From: Rhizobium sp. TH2
Lineage (GTDB): Bacteria > Pseudomonadota > Alphaproteobacteria > Rhizobiales > Rhizobiaceae
Assembly: GCF_024707525.1 (NCBI RefSeq)
Contig: NZ_CP062231.1
Location: 3,224,001 to 3,288,000, forward strand
DNA length: 64,000 bases
Reading direction: 5' to 3'
Part shown: positions 49,864 through 60,686 of the stretch, one piece after another
Numbering within the stretch: position 1 is the stretch's first letter
Layout of the letters: the number at the start of each line of letters is the position of its first letter
Notes under the pieces: generated by a model
What the model was told of the DNA's origin: nothing
Database searches by the model: none
What the model saw: only the letters and a program-made list of their open reading frames with translations
Program-made: the position numbers and the translations under genes

Positions 49864-49928
49864 GATAGGTTTTTCTTATCAAAAATTGCAGCAAATGCAA
49901 TTGGAAACTATCGTTGGGAAAGCGATAG
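49864..49928. promoter_or_regulatory. Putative OxyR binding region between oxyR and katG
   Basis: Two ATAG/CTAT-type dyads are seen: GATAG...TTATC at 49864-49880 and CTATCG...CGATAG at 49908-49928. OxyR binds four spaced ATAG-like elements, and the position between the divergent starts is the expected one. Confidence 0.5.
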
Positions 49929-49939
49929 AGTGGGCTTAG

Positions 49940-52150
<2,211 letters not shown>

Positions 52151-52176
52151 TCACAAAGAGTCTCTCCCAAGACTGC

Positions 52177-52213
52177 AAAGCCCGCGGCGAGCGATCGCCG
52201 CGGGCTTTTTCGT
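52177..52213 (+). terminator. Rho-independent terminator of katG
   Basis: A perfect 14-bp stem (AAAGCCCGCGGCGA/TCGCCGCGGGCTTT) with a GCGA tetraloop and a following TTTTT, 26 bp past the katG stop. Confidence 0.9.
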
Positions 52214-52230
52214 TTGAACAGACTGGCCGT

Positions 52231-53568
52231 TCAGTGCTTGGCCAGCCAATCCTTCATGAAGGCAATCTCGCTCTCCTGCGCTTTCACCACACCCTCCGAA
52301 AGCGTGCGGAGCTCCGGATCCTTGCCATATTGAAGCTGGACCTTCGCCATGTCGATCGCGCCCTGGTGATGCGGGATCATCATGGTGACGAAATCGCGGT
52401 CTGGATCGCCAGTCATCGCGGCGTTCATGTCCTTGTTCATCTTTGCCATGCCGTCCATGTAAGCCTTGCCGGCGGGATCATTATGGCCGCTATGGCCCGC
52501 AGCGGGCTTCGCATTCCGGGCCAACCAGCCGTTCATGAAGGATATCTCGCTTTCCTGCGCCTTGATGATGGCGCCGGACAATTTCTTGAGGTCGGCGTCC
52601 TTGCCGTATTGCAGCTGCACCTTGGCCATGTCTATGGCGCCCTGGTGATGGGGCACCATCATTGCGGCGAAATCGGTATCGGCATCACCGGTCATCGGCG
52701 CGGCCATGTCCTTGTTCATCCTGGTCATGCCGTCCATGTAAGCCTTGCTGGCCGGATCGGCTGGCGCGTTCATTTGCATAGTGGACATGTCGTGGCCGGG
52801 CATATCCATTTCCTGGGCAACGGTGATAGTGCCCGTCGTCATCAGGATCATCCAGATCGCCATCAGAACCATCATCACATTCTCCGTCAGTGAGACAAAG
52901 CCGAGGGGCACATTGCTGCCACCGCCGACGCATGCGCATTTCAGTTCGCGCCGGTCGATATAGACCGCCTTGAACACCGAGACCGCGCCGATCGTGCCGA
53001 TGAACAGCGCGACGGGAACCGAAATCCAGACCAGCGCGCCTGATACCATCAGTATGCCGGCAAACGCCTCGGCGAAGGGATAGACATAACCATAAGGCAC
53101 CCAGCGCTTGGCGAGCAGGTCGTAGTTCAGGAACATGGTCGAGAAGGTCTCGATGTTTTGCAGCTTGAGGATCGCGAGCACGCACATCGAAAAAGCAATG
53201 AACCATTCCGCCGCGCGGATGGTCAGGGCGTCGCCATAGACGGCATAGCTTGCGGCCAGCGCCATCAGCGCTGTCATCGCGAAGACCGCGATCACCGGCT
53301 TGTAGGTCGTGGCCTTGGGGTCCGCGACCGACTTGCCGAAATGACGACGCAGGTCGTCGTAGCCGCCAACGCGCTTGTCATCGATGAAGGTCTGAGGCGT
53401 GGTCTTCACGTCATGCTCGACCTTGAACGCATCGGTCGCCTCGCGCGTCCTGAGCCAGCGGTCGTCGACCTCGTAGCCCTGGCTCTCGAGCAGGTGCTTG
53501 GACTTGAGCCCCCATGGGCATGTGTGCTGGTCCATGACCATGCGATGGAGCGTACCCTGTTTGGCCAT
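52231..53568 (-). CDS. Fusion protein: glutaredoxin, MauE-like membrane domain, two DUF305 domains
   Basis: 445 residues. Residues 4-78 are a glutaredoxin-like domain with Cys17 in HTCPWGLK and the cis-Pro segment TTPQTFID. Residues 88-245 form four or five membrane helices like MauE/DoxX, including a CACVGGG loop. Then two tandem DUF305 domains (about 275-350 and 370-445), each with the metal-binding M[VI]PHHQGAIDMA motif and a Met/His-rich lead (MDMPGHDMSTMQM). DUF305 proteins bind copper or other soft metals in the periplasm. The ATG at 53568 is preferred; an ATG at 53628 lacks a ribosome binding site. It probably couples thiol chemistry to metal handling. Confidence 0.85.
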   Translation of the reverse strand: MAKQGTLHRMVMDQHTCPWGLKSKHLLESQGYEVDDRWLRTREATDAFKVEHDVKTTPQTFIDDKRVGGYDDLRRHFGKSVADPKATTYKPVIAVFAMTALMALAASYAVYGDALTIRAAEWFIAFSMCVLAILKLQNIETFSTMFLNYDLLAKRWVPYGYVYPFAEAFAGILMVSGALVWISVPVALFIGTIGAVSVFKAVYIDRRELKCACVGGGSNVPLGFVSLTENVMMVLMAIWMILMTTGTITVAQEMDMPGHDMSTMQMNAPADPASKAYMDGMTRMNKDMAAPMTGDADTDFAAMMVPHHQGAIDMAKVQLQYGKDADLKKLSGAIIKAQESEISFMNGWLARNAKPAAGHSGHNDPAGKAYMDGMAKMNKDMNAAMTGDPDRDFVTMMIPHHQGAIDMAKVQLQYGKDPELRTLSEGVVKAQESEIAFMKDWLAKH

Positions 53569-53911
53569 TTCATTGATTCCCTTGTCAGCCCAAATTGATT
53601 TTGATTCAGGTAAGCTGTTGTTTTTCATGAATCAGCCAAGACAAATCGATTCATCTGAAGAGGTAGGGACCTAAAAACCTTAGATCGAGAGCATCGCTCC
53701 CGTCAAAGAGCAACGAGTTTTTGCCGGCTGCGATTGTGGGGTTTCCGGACTGACATACCTCATAGAGCCTGCACCACCTATCTCAGCTCCATCGATTTTG
53801 GGAGAAGAATTGGATTGCCGATCATACGATCTAGGCTGCGAGGTCGATTACCTTGCTTAGTCCCGGCGTTCGAACGCGCTTGTGCCATCTGCGCACAGCG
53901 TCGACTGTCCC
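53569..53911. other. 343-bp gap without a recognisable gene
   Basis: No reading frame here looks like a protein. TGATTCA and TGAATCA repeats near 53600-53650 could serve the promoter of the fusion gene. Base composition drops from here rightwards, which marks the left edge of the accessory region. Confidence 0.5.
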
Positions 53912-54175
53912 CTAGCCGACGTCTCTTTCAGTCTGATGGTTCGCGTACCTGATACCCGAACCTTTCGTCGCATCAGGCGGGAGAAATTCGAGACCCGCTT
54001 TCTCCAGGGCGCGTTGAATGCGCTCCCGTGATGCATTGTTCGCCAGGTTGTCTCCACGCTCTACGAGGGCGAGCGTGCTGCGGGAGACGTCTGCCTCGTC
54101 CGCAAGCTTCTGCTGACTCCAGCCAAGAAGGACCCGAGCAGCTCGAACCTGAACTGGAGTGCATAGCATCTTCAT
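53912..54175 (-). CDS. XRE-family helix-turn-helix regulator
   Basis: 87 residues. The HTH is VQVRAARVLLGWSQQKLADEADVSRSTLALVERGD (about residues 8-44), then ASRERIQRALEKAGLEFLPPDATKGSGIRY, a common ending for small XRE regulators of accessory genes. The ATG at 54175 is used; upstream extension to 54268 (GTG) is not conserved. It is divergent from the truncated small gene and the protease operon, and may repress them. Confidence 0.8.
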   Translation of the reverse strand: MKMLCTPVQVRAARVLLGWSQQKLADEADVSRSTLALVERGDNLANNASRERIQRALEKAGLEFLPPDATKGSGIRYANHQTERDVG

Positions 54176-54215
54176 GGCAACTGACTTGCTTGCATGCATA
54201 AATTCTGTCAAATCC

Positions 54216-54261
54216 GGACACAAGGTCCAGATTTTCGTTTCTAGTGTCCGATTAACTGGAC
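54216..54261. promoter_or_regulatory. Possible XRE operator
   Basis: GGAC-ACAAG-GTCC (54216-54228) and GTCC-GATTAACT-GGAC (54246-54261) put four GGAC/GTCC half-sites in 46 bp, just upstream of the XRE start. Binding is inferred. Confidence 0.35.
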
Positions 54262-54368
54262 GAATCACTTAATGCCGGTTACTTCGGGGATCATCAACAA
54301 CCAACTGAGTCTCTACCAAACGACCTTCGCGCGGTGACAGACTGAGTAACGTTGAAAGGACCCATTGA

Positions 54369-54551
54369 ATGTTCACGAGCGACGAAATCATGGTGTCCAA
54401 GCTTCTAAGCTTGGCACAAGACTTAGAGCGTCTTGGCACGCCCGAGTACATCCGGGGCCTACGACCCGAAGTAACGGTATCAAGATGGTATCTCACACCG
54501 AGTGAGGTCTTCACGCTCCGGGGCGAAGTTTCTGGTCACCCCCATCCGTGA
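54369..54551 (+). pseudogene. 5' fragment of a small gene (DUF6634-like)
   Basis: A 60-residue reading (MFTSDEIMVSKLLSLAQDLE... ending LRGEVSGHPHP). Its helix LLSLAQDLERLGTPEY and the LRGEVSGHP segment resemble the first half of DUF6634 proteins of rhizobial plasmids, which should continue with a TS-LW and RFYRL part. That part is absent; the frame stops and a different gene fragment begins within about 20 bp. I infer a recombination junction near 54535-54560. Confidence 0.4.
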
Positions 54552-55566
54552 AACGCGGCTCTCTGACAATTCCGCCTACAATCGTGGGGTCGTCAACGGC
54601 TTCCTCGAGTCCTTGGACGGGTTGAACAGACGTGACGGGGTTCTGGTGATCGCAACGACCAACGAGGTTGACGTAATCGATCCTGCCATTCTTCGGGCGG
54701 GGCGTATCGACACGCATATCGAAATTACATTGCCGGACGCGGAAGCTCGTTTCGGAATCCTGGAGCGTTATCTCGGCCTCTCTATCCCCGACGGCGACAA
54801 ACCGACCATCGAAAGGGCTACGGAACGTAATTCCGGTGCAGACCTAGAAGTGCTCGCTCGAAAAGCGCACCGTCTCGCAAGGGCCGCCGGCGTGGCCACG
54901 TCGATCGACCATCTCTTCAAAGCGCTGCCCAAAGTAATGGCATTGCCTGTCGAGAGGCATCGCGCAAACGCGCTGCACGAAGCCGGCCATGCCGTCATCG
55001 GTTTAGCGGTTGGCCGCACGATTGTCGATGCATGGCTGAGCGATACCTACTCCGAGGACCGCCAGCTCCAGTCGATGGGCATGGTTCGGTTCGAAACCCA
55101 AAGGCTTCACCGCAGAACTTGCGAGGTAATTTTTGGCGAACTGCTGATCGCTTTGGCGGGAATCGCCGCGGAAATCGTGATCACTGGCTGGCATGATGAG
55201 GGCGCCGCGGGTGTGATTGGCTCGGACCTCGAAATGGCAACACGCCTCGCTACGACGCTGGAGGCGGTCAATGCAATGGGAGACACACTGGTATCCGAAC
55301 CCTATCGTGGTGAGTCCGAGCTCAGACGCATTCGGCAGACGAATTCAATCATATGGCAGCGTGTTGAAAAGACACTTCACATGGCGCTCGACCAAGCCAA
55401 GGCTTTGATAAGGGAAAATCTGGAGCCCATGCATGCGATAGCCCAAGAGCTGCTGCGGGCTAAGGCCCTGACGGGAGATGAAATACACACGTTGCTGTCG
55501 AACAAGTCGCTTGCGATAGCAATGGTGGAAGCCCCCGCCAGCGACGGTCTGCGGAGGTCGGCATGA
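54502..55566 (+). CDS. FtsH-like AAA/M41 protease, N-terminally truncated
   Basis: 354 residues as read from a GTG. The first recognisable part (NRGVVNGFLESLDGLNRRDG, VLVIATTNEVDVIDPAILRAGRID) is the AAA segment after Walker B, with the second-region-of-homology arginine; Walker A and B are missing, so ATP binding is not expected. The M41 peptidase domain is intact: HEAGH at 159-163 and the third zinc ligand Asp in IGSDLEMATRLA. Complete relatives are over 600 residues. The start is uncertain because the true 5' end appears lost. Its stop overlaps the phosphoesterase start (ATGA). Confidence 0.7.
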   Translation: MRSSRSGAKFLVTPIRETRLSDNSAYNRGVVNGFLESLDGLNRRDGVLVIATTNEVDVIDPAILRAGRIDTHIEITLPDAEARFGILERYLGLSIPDGDKPTIERATERNSGADLEVLARKAHRLARAAGVATSIDHLFKALPKVMALPVERHRANALHEAGHAVIGLAVGRTIVDAWLSDTYSEDRQLQSMGMVRFETQRLHRRTCEVIFGELLIALAGIAAEIVITGWHDEGAAGVIGSDLEMATRLATTLEAVNAMGDTLVSEPYRGESELRRIRQTNSIIWQRVEKTLHMALDQAKALIRENLEPMHAIAQELLRAKALTGDEIHTLLSNKSLAIAMVEAPASDGLRRSA

Positions 55567-56333
55567 GGCTCTGGATTTTCTCCGATCTTCATCTTGAGTT
55601 TGGCTGGCTGGGTCTGGAATTCGAGGTTCCGGAAGCCGACGTCTGCATCGTGGCCGGCGACATTGACGTCGGAGGTTCGACTCGCAGCATAGAGTTCTTG
55701 GTCGAACAAATTCCACCCGAAATGCCGGTCGTTTTCGTCGCCGGGAACCACGAGGTCTACCGGTCGTTTTTAACCGACGGCCTCGAAGCGGGAATGTTGA
55801 AGGCCGCCCACCATCCCAACATCCACTTCCTGGAAAACGGGACTGTGGAACTCGGCGACCTGGTGATCGCCGGGGCGACGCTTTGGACAGACTTCGAGTT
55901 GATGGGGTCCAGGGACTTGGCGATGCGCCAATGCGGCGAACTCATGAATGACTACCATGCGATCAACTGGTCGAAGAAACCGTTTTCCGCTCTGAGGCCG
56001 ATGCACGCGGTTCGGAAGCATGTCGAGAGCCGTAGGTTTTTGGCAGGCTTCCTCGACGAAAATCGCGACAGGAAAACAGTCGTAGTTACTCATCATGCCC
56101 CAAGCGTGAAATCCATCGCTCCCAGATTTTCTGAAAGCATCTATTCAGCTGCTTTCGCCTCCGATCTGGAGGGGATGATAGCCGATCGAGGTCCGGACCT
56201 TTGGGTGCACGGCCACGTCCATCATAAGCTGGACTACCGGATCGGCAGCACACGGGTCATCTGCAATCCGCGGGGATATTACGGCGACGCCAACTTCGCG
56301 GATTTCGATATCGGCATGGTGGTCGAGATATGA
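55563..56333 (+). CDS. Calcineurin-like metallophosphoesterase
   Basis: 256 residues with all five metal motifs: FSDLHLEF, VAGDID, VAGNHEVY, VVTHHAPS and WVHGHVHH. These hydrolyse phosphomono- or diesters, including nucleotides; the substrate is unknown. It overlaps the protease fragment by 4 bp upstream and the nucleotidyltransferase by 4 bp downstream, so the three are one translational unit. Confidence 0.88.
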   Translation: MRLWIFSDLHLEFGWLGLEFEVPEADVCIVAGDIDVGGSTRSIEFLVEQIPPEMPVVFVAGNHEVYRSFLTDGLEAGMLKAAHHPNIHFLENGTVELGDLVIAGATLWTDFELMGSRDLAMRQCGELMNDYHAINWSKKPFSALRPMHAVRKHVESRRFLAGFLDENRDRKTVVVTHHAPSVKSIAPRFSESIYSAAFASDLEGMIADRGPDLWVHGHVHHKLDYRIGSTRVICNPRGYYGDANFADFDIGMVVEI

Positions 56334-57391
56334 GTGGCACATCGAGTTTGCGACGGATCGGAGATGAAGAGTTAGTGATGTTCACCGAATTGCTTCGGGG
56401 CGTAGAGGACTTGGAGTTTCACGCCACTTTTCCGGCCGAAGGAAAGTTCTTCATACGGTCTCATGGTGGGCGTGGCTACTGGTATCACAGTGTCAGTTGC
56501 GCAGACCTCGCCCAATCGAGTGCGGACAGCCGCGTTCGCTACGTGGGAGCCTGCGATGACCCGGACTTAACGAGGAGGATTTGCCAACCAAGAACCGCGC
56601 ACATTGACCTGTCCCAACTGCGAAGCCGCGCCGAGACGTTGCGGCTAAAGGGGTTCACGAGCCCCACGAACATGGAGGGTCGTACTTTAAAGGCGCTCTC
56701 TAAGGCCGGCGTATTTCGTTTACGGTCAGTGCTGATCGGTTCGGTTGCCTATCAGGCTTACAGCGGGCTTCTTGGATTCCGTCTTCCCTGTGCCTCGCTT
56801 CGAACGGATGACGTGGACGTCGCCGTGGATTTTGGTGTTTCCAATAACCTCGACGACACTTGCGACGATATTCCGGAAGCCTTGCGAGAGGTTGAGCCCT
56901 CATTTTTCCCAAAGCCTCACCTAAATGACCAGACGATGATGGCGACGTTCAAATCCTCGACCGATTTTCAAGTCGAGTTTCTCACGACGCATAGGGGGTC
57001 GGACGAACATACAGGGCATTTGTCCCGTCTCCGCTCGCTCGGGCCGCACATGGCCGGTGTTCCGCTGCGATATCTAGATTTCCTTATCAAGCATCCCGTG
57101 CGATCGATGGTCCTCTTTGAATCCGGAATTGGCGTGACAATCCCAGCCCCAGAACGCTTCGCTGTCCACAAACTGATCGTCGCCGCGAGTCGGAGAGCCG
57201 GAAATCCCAAGATTTTGAAAGACTTGGCGCAGGCATCTGAGCTGATCAGTGCCCATGCTGAAAAAGGGTGGATCGGAAAGCTAGAGTTGGCTTGGGGGGA
57301 AGCATGGGCGCGAGGCGGTTCATGGCGAGCCAAACTCGCAAATTCGTTGAAGAAACTGGACAAAACAACGCAGATGCTTCTTCCCCATTGA
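56330..57391 (+). CDS. GSU2403-type nucleotidyltransferase-fold protein
   Basis: 353 residues. The N-terminal part (EFHATFPAEGKFFIRSHGGRGYWYHS) and the nucleotidyltransferase core (VLIGSVAYQAYSGLLG, then TDDVDVAVDF with the acidic pair) match the GSU2403 family (NTP_transf_8 type). Members are predicted to transfer nucleotides to unknown targets; several lie in accessory islands. Last gene of the overlapped trio; convergent with the IolE-like gene. Confidence 0.8.
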   Translation: MSGTSSLRRIGDEELVMFTELLRGVEDLEFHATFPAEGKFFIRSHGGRGYWYHSVSCADLAQSSADSRVRYVGACDDPDLTRRICQPRTAHIDLSQLRSRAETLRLKGFTSPTNMEGRTLKALSKAGVFRLRSVLIGSVAYQAYSGLLGFRLPCASLRTDDVDVAVDFGVSNNLDDTCDDIPEALREVEPSFFPKPHLNDQTMMATFKSSTDFQVEFLTTHRGSDEHTGHLSRLRSLGPHMAGVPLRYLDFLIKHPVRSMVLFESGIGVTIPAPERFAVHKLIVAASRRAGNPKILKDLAQASELISAHAEKGWIGKLELAWGEAWARGGSWRAKLANSLKKLDKTTQMLLPH

Positions 57392-57476
57392 TCCAGTTGA
57401 TCTGAGCGCGGTTCTACATTCAATGCCGAGGATTTCCGTGATGGGACGGCAGCTATGCGCCAAAAGGAGCCATTCG

Positions 57477-58385
57477 CTATCTCAGTTGATCGAGGATATG
57501 GTTGAATGCCCTCGCCACAGCAGGTCTCGGAGGCGCTGCGTCCGGGTCCTGCTCGGCCTCCACGATCAGCCAACCCTGATAGCCGCCGCTCCGGGCGAAG
57601 TCAGCGACCGGACCGAAATCGACGTCACCATCTCCCGGCACGGTGAACATGCCTCGGCGCACGCCTTCATTGAAGCTGAGGTCGCCAACGCGCACCGGCT
57701 CCATAACGCGACTACGAACGTCCTTCAGGTGAATGTGGGCGACCCGGTCGCCGAAGCGTTCGATCAACAACGCATAATCGAAGCCGGCACCGACGGCGTG
57801 CCCGGTGTCGAGGAGAAGGCCAACTTCCGATCCCGCTTGGTCGAACAGCGCGGAAACCTCGTCGAATGTTTCCACTACCATCATCAGATGATGGTGGTAG
57901 GCCAATCGAAGACCGTATTGCCCACGAAGGCGCTTGGAGAATTCGGTCAAGCGCAACACATAATCCGCGACAGCGTCGTCAGGCATGACCAGCCGCTTCG
58001 ACATGGGGGCGTCGAGCGGCGTGCCGGGCGTCATCATCGCCACCTCACCGTAGACCATGACCGCGCTGCCCATGTCGCGTAAAAGGCTGGCATGAGGGGC
58101 CACCGCGGCCATCTCGGCATTAACGTCGCGCTCCGCCAGTTCGCCCGAATGCCACCCGGAAGCCAACGCCAAACCGCGCGATTCCAGAAATGGACGAAGC
58201 GTCGCGGCGTCGCGAGGAAACTTGCGCCCGAGTTCAATGCCCTGGTAGCCGATTGCGGCCGCATCATCCAGACAGGTCTCGAGCGGGATGTTCGCGCCGA
58301 GGTCCTCGAGAACGTCGTTGGCCCAGGACAACGGACTCACTCCAAGACGGACGCCTTGCGGGAGGGAGGATAGGGACTGGTTCAT
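57477..58385 (-). CDS. Sugar phosphate isomerase/epimerase, IolE (inosose dehydratase)-like
   Basis: 302 residues, AP-endonuclease-2-type TIM barrel. LGVSPLSWANDVLEDLG and YQGIELGRKFPRD are close to IolE; RLAYHHHLMMVVET, LLLDTGHAVGAG and AHIHLKDVRS hold the metal-binding His, Glu and Asp. IolE dehydrates 2-keto-myo-inositol. The ATG at 58385 has GGAGACGCAG; a TTG at 58397 is less likely. It lies downstream of the LacI gene on the same strand. Confidence 0.8.
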   Translation of the reverse strand: MNQSLSSLPQGVRLGVSPLSWANDVLEDLGANIPLETCLDDAAAIGYQGIELGRKFPRDAATLRPFLESRGLALASGWHSGELAERDVNAEMAAVAPHASLLRDMGSAVMVYGEVAMMTPGTPLDAPMSKRLVMPDDAVADYVLRLTEFSKRLRGQYGLRLAYHHHLMMVVETFDEVSALFDQAGSEVGLLLDTGHAVGAGFDYALLIERFGDRVAHIHLKDVRSRVMEPVRVGDLSFNEGVRRGMFTVPGDGDVDFGPVADFARSGGYQGWLIVEAEQDPDAAPPRPAVARAFNHILDQLR

Positions 58386-58459
58386 CTGCGTCTCCAAATT
58401 TTGCGCACGGGTTCGCGATCCCGCGCCGCAGGGCGCAGGTTCGAATGACAGGTTTCAGG

Positions 58460-59455
58460 TCACGTGGACGACCGGACGACGAGCTTGCCCGGAAGGGAAA
58501 TGGTCTCTCCTTCGCGCTTGCCAGTGACCATTTCCACGATGAGGTCGACCATCTCGCGGCACGGCTGCTCGTAAGTCGTGAGGCCGAACGCGGGTGTCGC
58601 GCCGAGTTCGTAATTGTCGAAGCCGACGACGGCGATGTCCTCCGGCACCCTAAGACCGAACTCGCTGCGGATCGTCTCCATCGCGCCGATCGCCAGGATG
58701 TCGTTCTCGCACATCAGGACATCGACCCGGTCTTCAGGGGAGGTATTCTTCAAATACTCACGCGCCGAGGCTCCTCCGTCCTCCCGGCTGTACCGCTCCG
58801 CCGCGATGTCCACGATATGCTCTACGCCCTTCTCTCTCCAGAAGTCGGCAAAGTGCTGCCGCCTGCGCAACGCGGTGGAGAGTACGGCCGCTCCGGTCAT
58901 GAAGCCGGGCTTTCGGTATCCGCGTCCGTGAAGATGGTCGACGATGTCCCTGAGACCGACTTCCGAATCGCAGACGACAGCTGGGACACCGTCGATCTGG
59001 CTGTCGCGGGCGAGCACGAACATGGGCGGCATGCCGGGACCGAGGCGACGGTCGTTCAAGGTCTCGTCGCGGAATGCCGTCCCGAGAAGAATGATCGCGT
59101 CGACCAGGCGTTGGTCGGCATTGAGCAGCGCGTGCACGTGGTCGAAGTGGTTATTGATGTTGATGAGCATCGCCACGAGGCCCTCGGCCTGCAGCCGCTC
59201 CGTCAGCGATTCGAGAAAGGGAAGCTTCTGGGGGTTGGCGAAGTCGTCAACGAGCACGGCGACCTGATGGGTCACGTTTGTCGAAAGGCTGCGCGCCAGA
59301 AGATTCGGCGAGTAGTTCAGTTTCTCCGCCGCCTCCATGATCTTGCGTTTGGCTTCGTCGGTGATCGACGCGCCTGGCTTGAACGCGCGGATGACCGTCC
59401 ACTTGGACACCCCCGCCGCCTCCGCCACTTCCTTTGCCGTTGCCCGCTTTCGCAT
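58460..59455 (-). CDS. LacI-family transcriptional regulator
   Basis: 331 residues. The HTH and hinge (TAKEVAEAAGVSKWTVIRAF ... NYSPNLLARSL) precede a periplasmic-binding-like ligand domain. It is divergent from the sugar ABC transporter, whose promoter carries a perfect 18-bp palindrome, so it most likely represses transport until the sugar or its derivative binds. The ATG at 59455 has GGGAG five bases upstream; longer readings run into the promoter region. Confidence 0.9.
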   Translation of the reverse strand: MRKRATAKEVAEAAGVSKWTVIRAFKPGASITDEAKRKIMEAAEKLNYSPNLLARSLSTNVTHQVAVLVDDFANPQKLPFLESLTERLQAEGLVAMLININNHFDHVHALLNADQRLVDAIILLGTAFRDETLNDRRLGPGMPPMFVLARDSQIDGVPAVVCDSEVGLRDIVDHLHGRGYRKPGFMTGAAVLSTALRRRQHFADFWREKGVEHIVDIAAERYSREDGGASAREYLKNTSPEDRVDVLMCENDILAIGAMETIRSEFGLRVPEDIAVVGFDNYELGATPAFGLTTYEQPCREMVDLIVEMVTGKREGETISLPGKLVVRSST

Positions 59456-59510
59456 GTGTCTCCCTCGGACGGAACAAATATTCCATCTCGTCTGCCAATG
59501 AAATAATCTC

Positions 59511-59563
59511 TTGCTTTTATAACATCCCCGGATAATATGCACTCACTTGCACCCGGGTGCAAG
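59511..59563 (+). promoter_or_regulatory. Promoter with perfect LacI-type operator for the ABC transporter operon
   Basis: TTGCTT (59511-59516) and TAATAT (59533-59538) form a 16-nt-spaced promoter, followed at 59546-59563 by CTTGCACCCGGGTGCAAG, an 18-bp perfect palindrome overlapping the expected transcription start. This is the classical position for LacI-type repression. Confidence 0.7.
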
Positions 59564-59610
59564 ATGCTTTTAGCCGCCCAGAGGAGTCGTCGGCCCATCA
59601 GGAGGATAAA

Positions 59611-60561
59611 ATGAAAGCTCTTTTCAAGACGCTCGCCATGAGCGCAATCGCATTCGGTGTCGCCACCTCGGCCGCCGTCGCCGTTAAGCCGCAGGAAATC
59701 TCCATCATCGCCGTCACGCACGGGCAGGCTTCGGACCCGTTCTGGTCGATCGTCAAGAACGGCATGATGCAGGCGGCCAAGGACAGCAACGTCAATGTCG
59801 AATACCGCGCGCCCGAAACTTTTGACATGGTCGCGATGGGCCAGCTGATCGAAGCCGCCGTCAACCAGAATCCGGCAGGCATCGTCATCTCCAATCCCGA
59901 TCCGGACGCTCTCGGCCCGGCGATCGAAAAGGCTGTCGCCGCGGGCATCCCGGTCATCTCGATGAACTCGGGCATCGCCGCCCAGGAGAAGCTCGGCATA
60001 AGGCTTCATGTCGGCCAGGACGAAACTCCGGCAGGCATCAAGGTCGGTGCGAAGCTCAAGTCGCTCGGCCTCAAGCATGTCCTCTGCGTCAACCAGGAAG
60101 TCGGCAATGCCGCGCTCGACCAGCGTTGCGCAGGTACCGAAAAAGGCTTTGAAGGCGGCAAGGTGACCGTTCTCCCGACGACGGCCGATCCGGCTGAAAT
60201 CGAAGCCAAGATTCAGGCCGCTCTAACCTCCGACCCATCCATCGACGTCGTCCTCGGTCTCTCCGCTCCGCTCGTCGGCGAACGCGCCGTCGCCGTGGTC
60301 GAAAAGATGGGCAACGGCGACAAGGTCAAGGTCGCTTCCTACGACCTCTCGGCCAACTTCCTCCAGGCCGTTGCCGACGGCAAGGCGCTTTTCGCCGTCG
60401 ACCAGCAGCCCTATCTGCAGGGCTATCTGCCCGTGACCTTCCTCGCTCTCAATGCGCGCTACGGCACCATTCCGGCAGGCAACGTCCCGTCGGGTCCGGC
60501 CATCATCGAGAAGGATACCGCGGCTTCCGTCATCGAGAAGTCCTCCCAGGGCATTCGCTAA
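59611..60561 (+). CDS. Sugar ABC transporter substrate-binding protein
   Basis: 316 residues: a signal peptide (1-24, ending AVAV), then a type I periplasmic-binding fold of the ribose/inositol group (IIAVTHGQASDPFWSIVKNG, GIVISNPDPDALGPAIEKAVAAGIPVISMNSG, VDQQPYLQGYLPV). Captures a sugar or polyol in the periplasm and hands it to the permease. The ATG at 59611 has a strong GGAGG site. First gene of the transporter operon; an intercistronic hairpin follows it. Confidence 0.9.
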   Translation: MKALFKTLAMSAIAFGVATSAAVAVKPQEISIIAVTHGQASDPFWSIVKNGMMQAAKDSNVNVEYRAPETFDMVAMGQLIEAAVNQNPAGIVISNPDPDALGPAIEKAVAAGIPVISMNSGIAAQEKLGIRLHVGQDETPAGIKVGAKLKSLGLKHVLCVNQEVGNAALDQRCAGTEKGFEGGKVTVLPTTADPAEIEAKIQAALTSDPSIDVVLGLSAPLVGERAVAVVEKMGNGDKVKVASYDLSANFLQAVADGKALFAVDQQPYLQGYLPVTFLALNARYGTIPAGNVPSGPAIIEKDTAASVIEKSSQGIR

Positions 60562-60570
60562 GCGAAGCCC

Positions 60571-60599
60571 GGCGGTCCCCAACCTCCACGGGGGCCGCC
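60571..60599 (+). other. Intercistronic hairpin after the binding-protein gene
   Basis: GGCGGTCCCC pairs with GGGGGCCGCC (one G-T/bulge) around a 9-nt loop, with no T-run. Such stems after binding-protein genes commonly protect the upstream mRNA and give more binding protein than permease. Confidence 0.6.
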
Positions 60600-60686
60600 A
60601 CCCTTTCTGACGCATGACGCTGTCCGAGTTCCCTGTTGGAGCTGTGGCGTCCTCGCGACTTACGACCATTCTCAAAGGAACGGGCC

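Noticed and set aside
52466..52740. Tandem nucleotide repeat suggesting a mobile repeat
   Set aside because: It is the DNA of two similar DUF305 domains within one reading frame.
53734..53952. 72-codon plus-strand frame left of the XRE gene
   Set aside because: No ribosome binding site, no recognisable motif, and it overlaps the XRE coding end.
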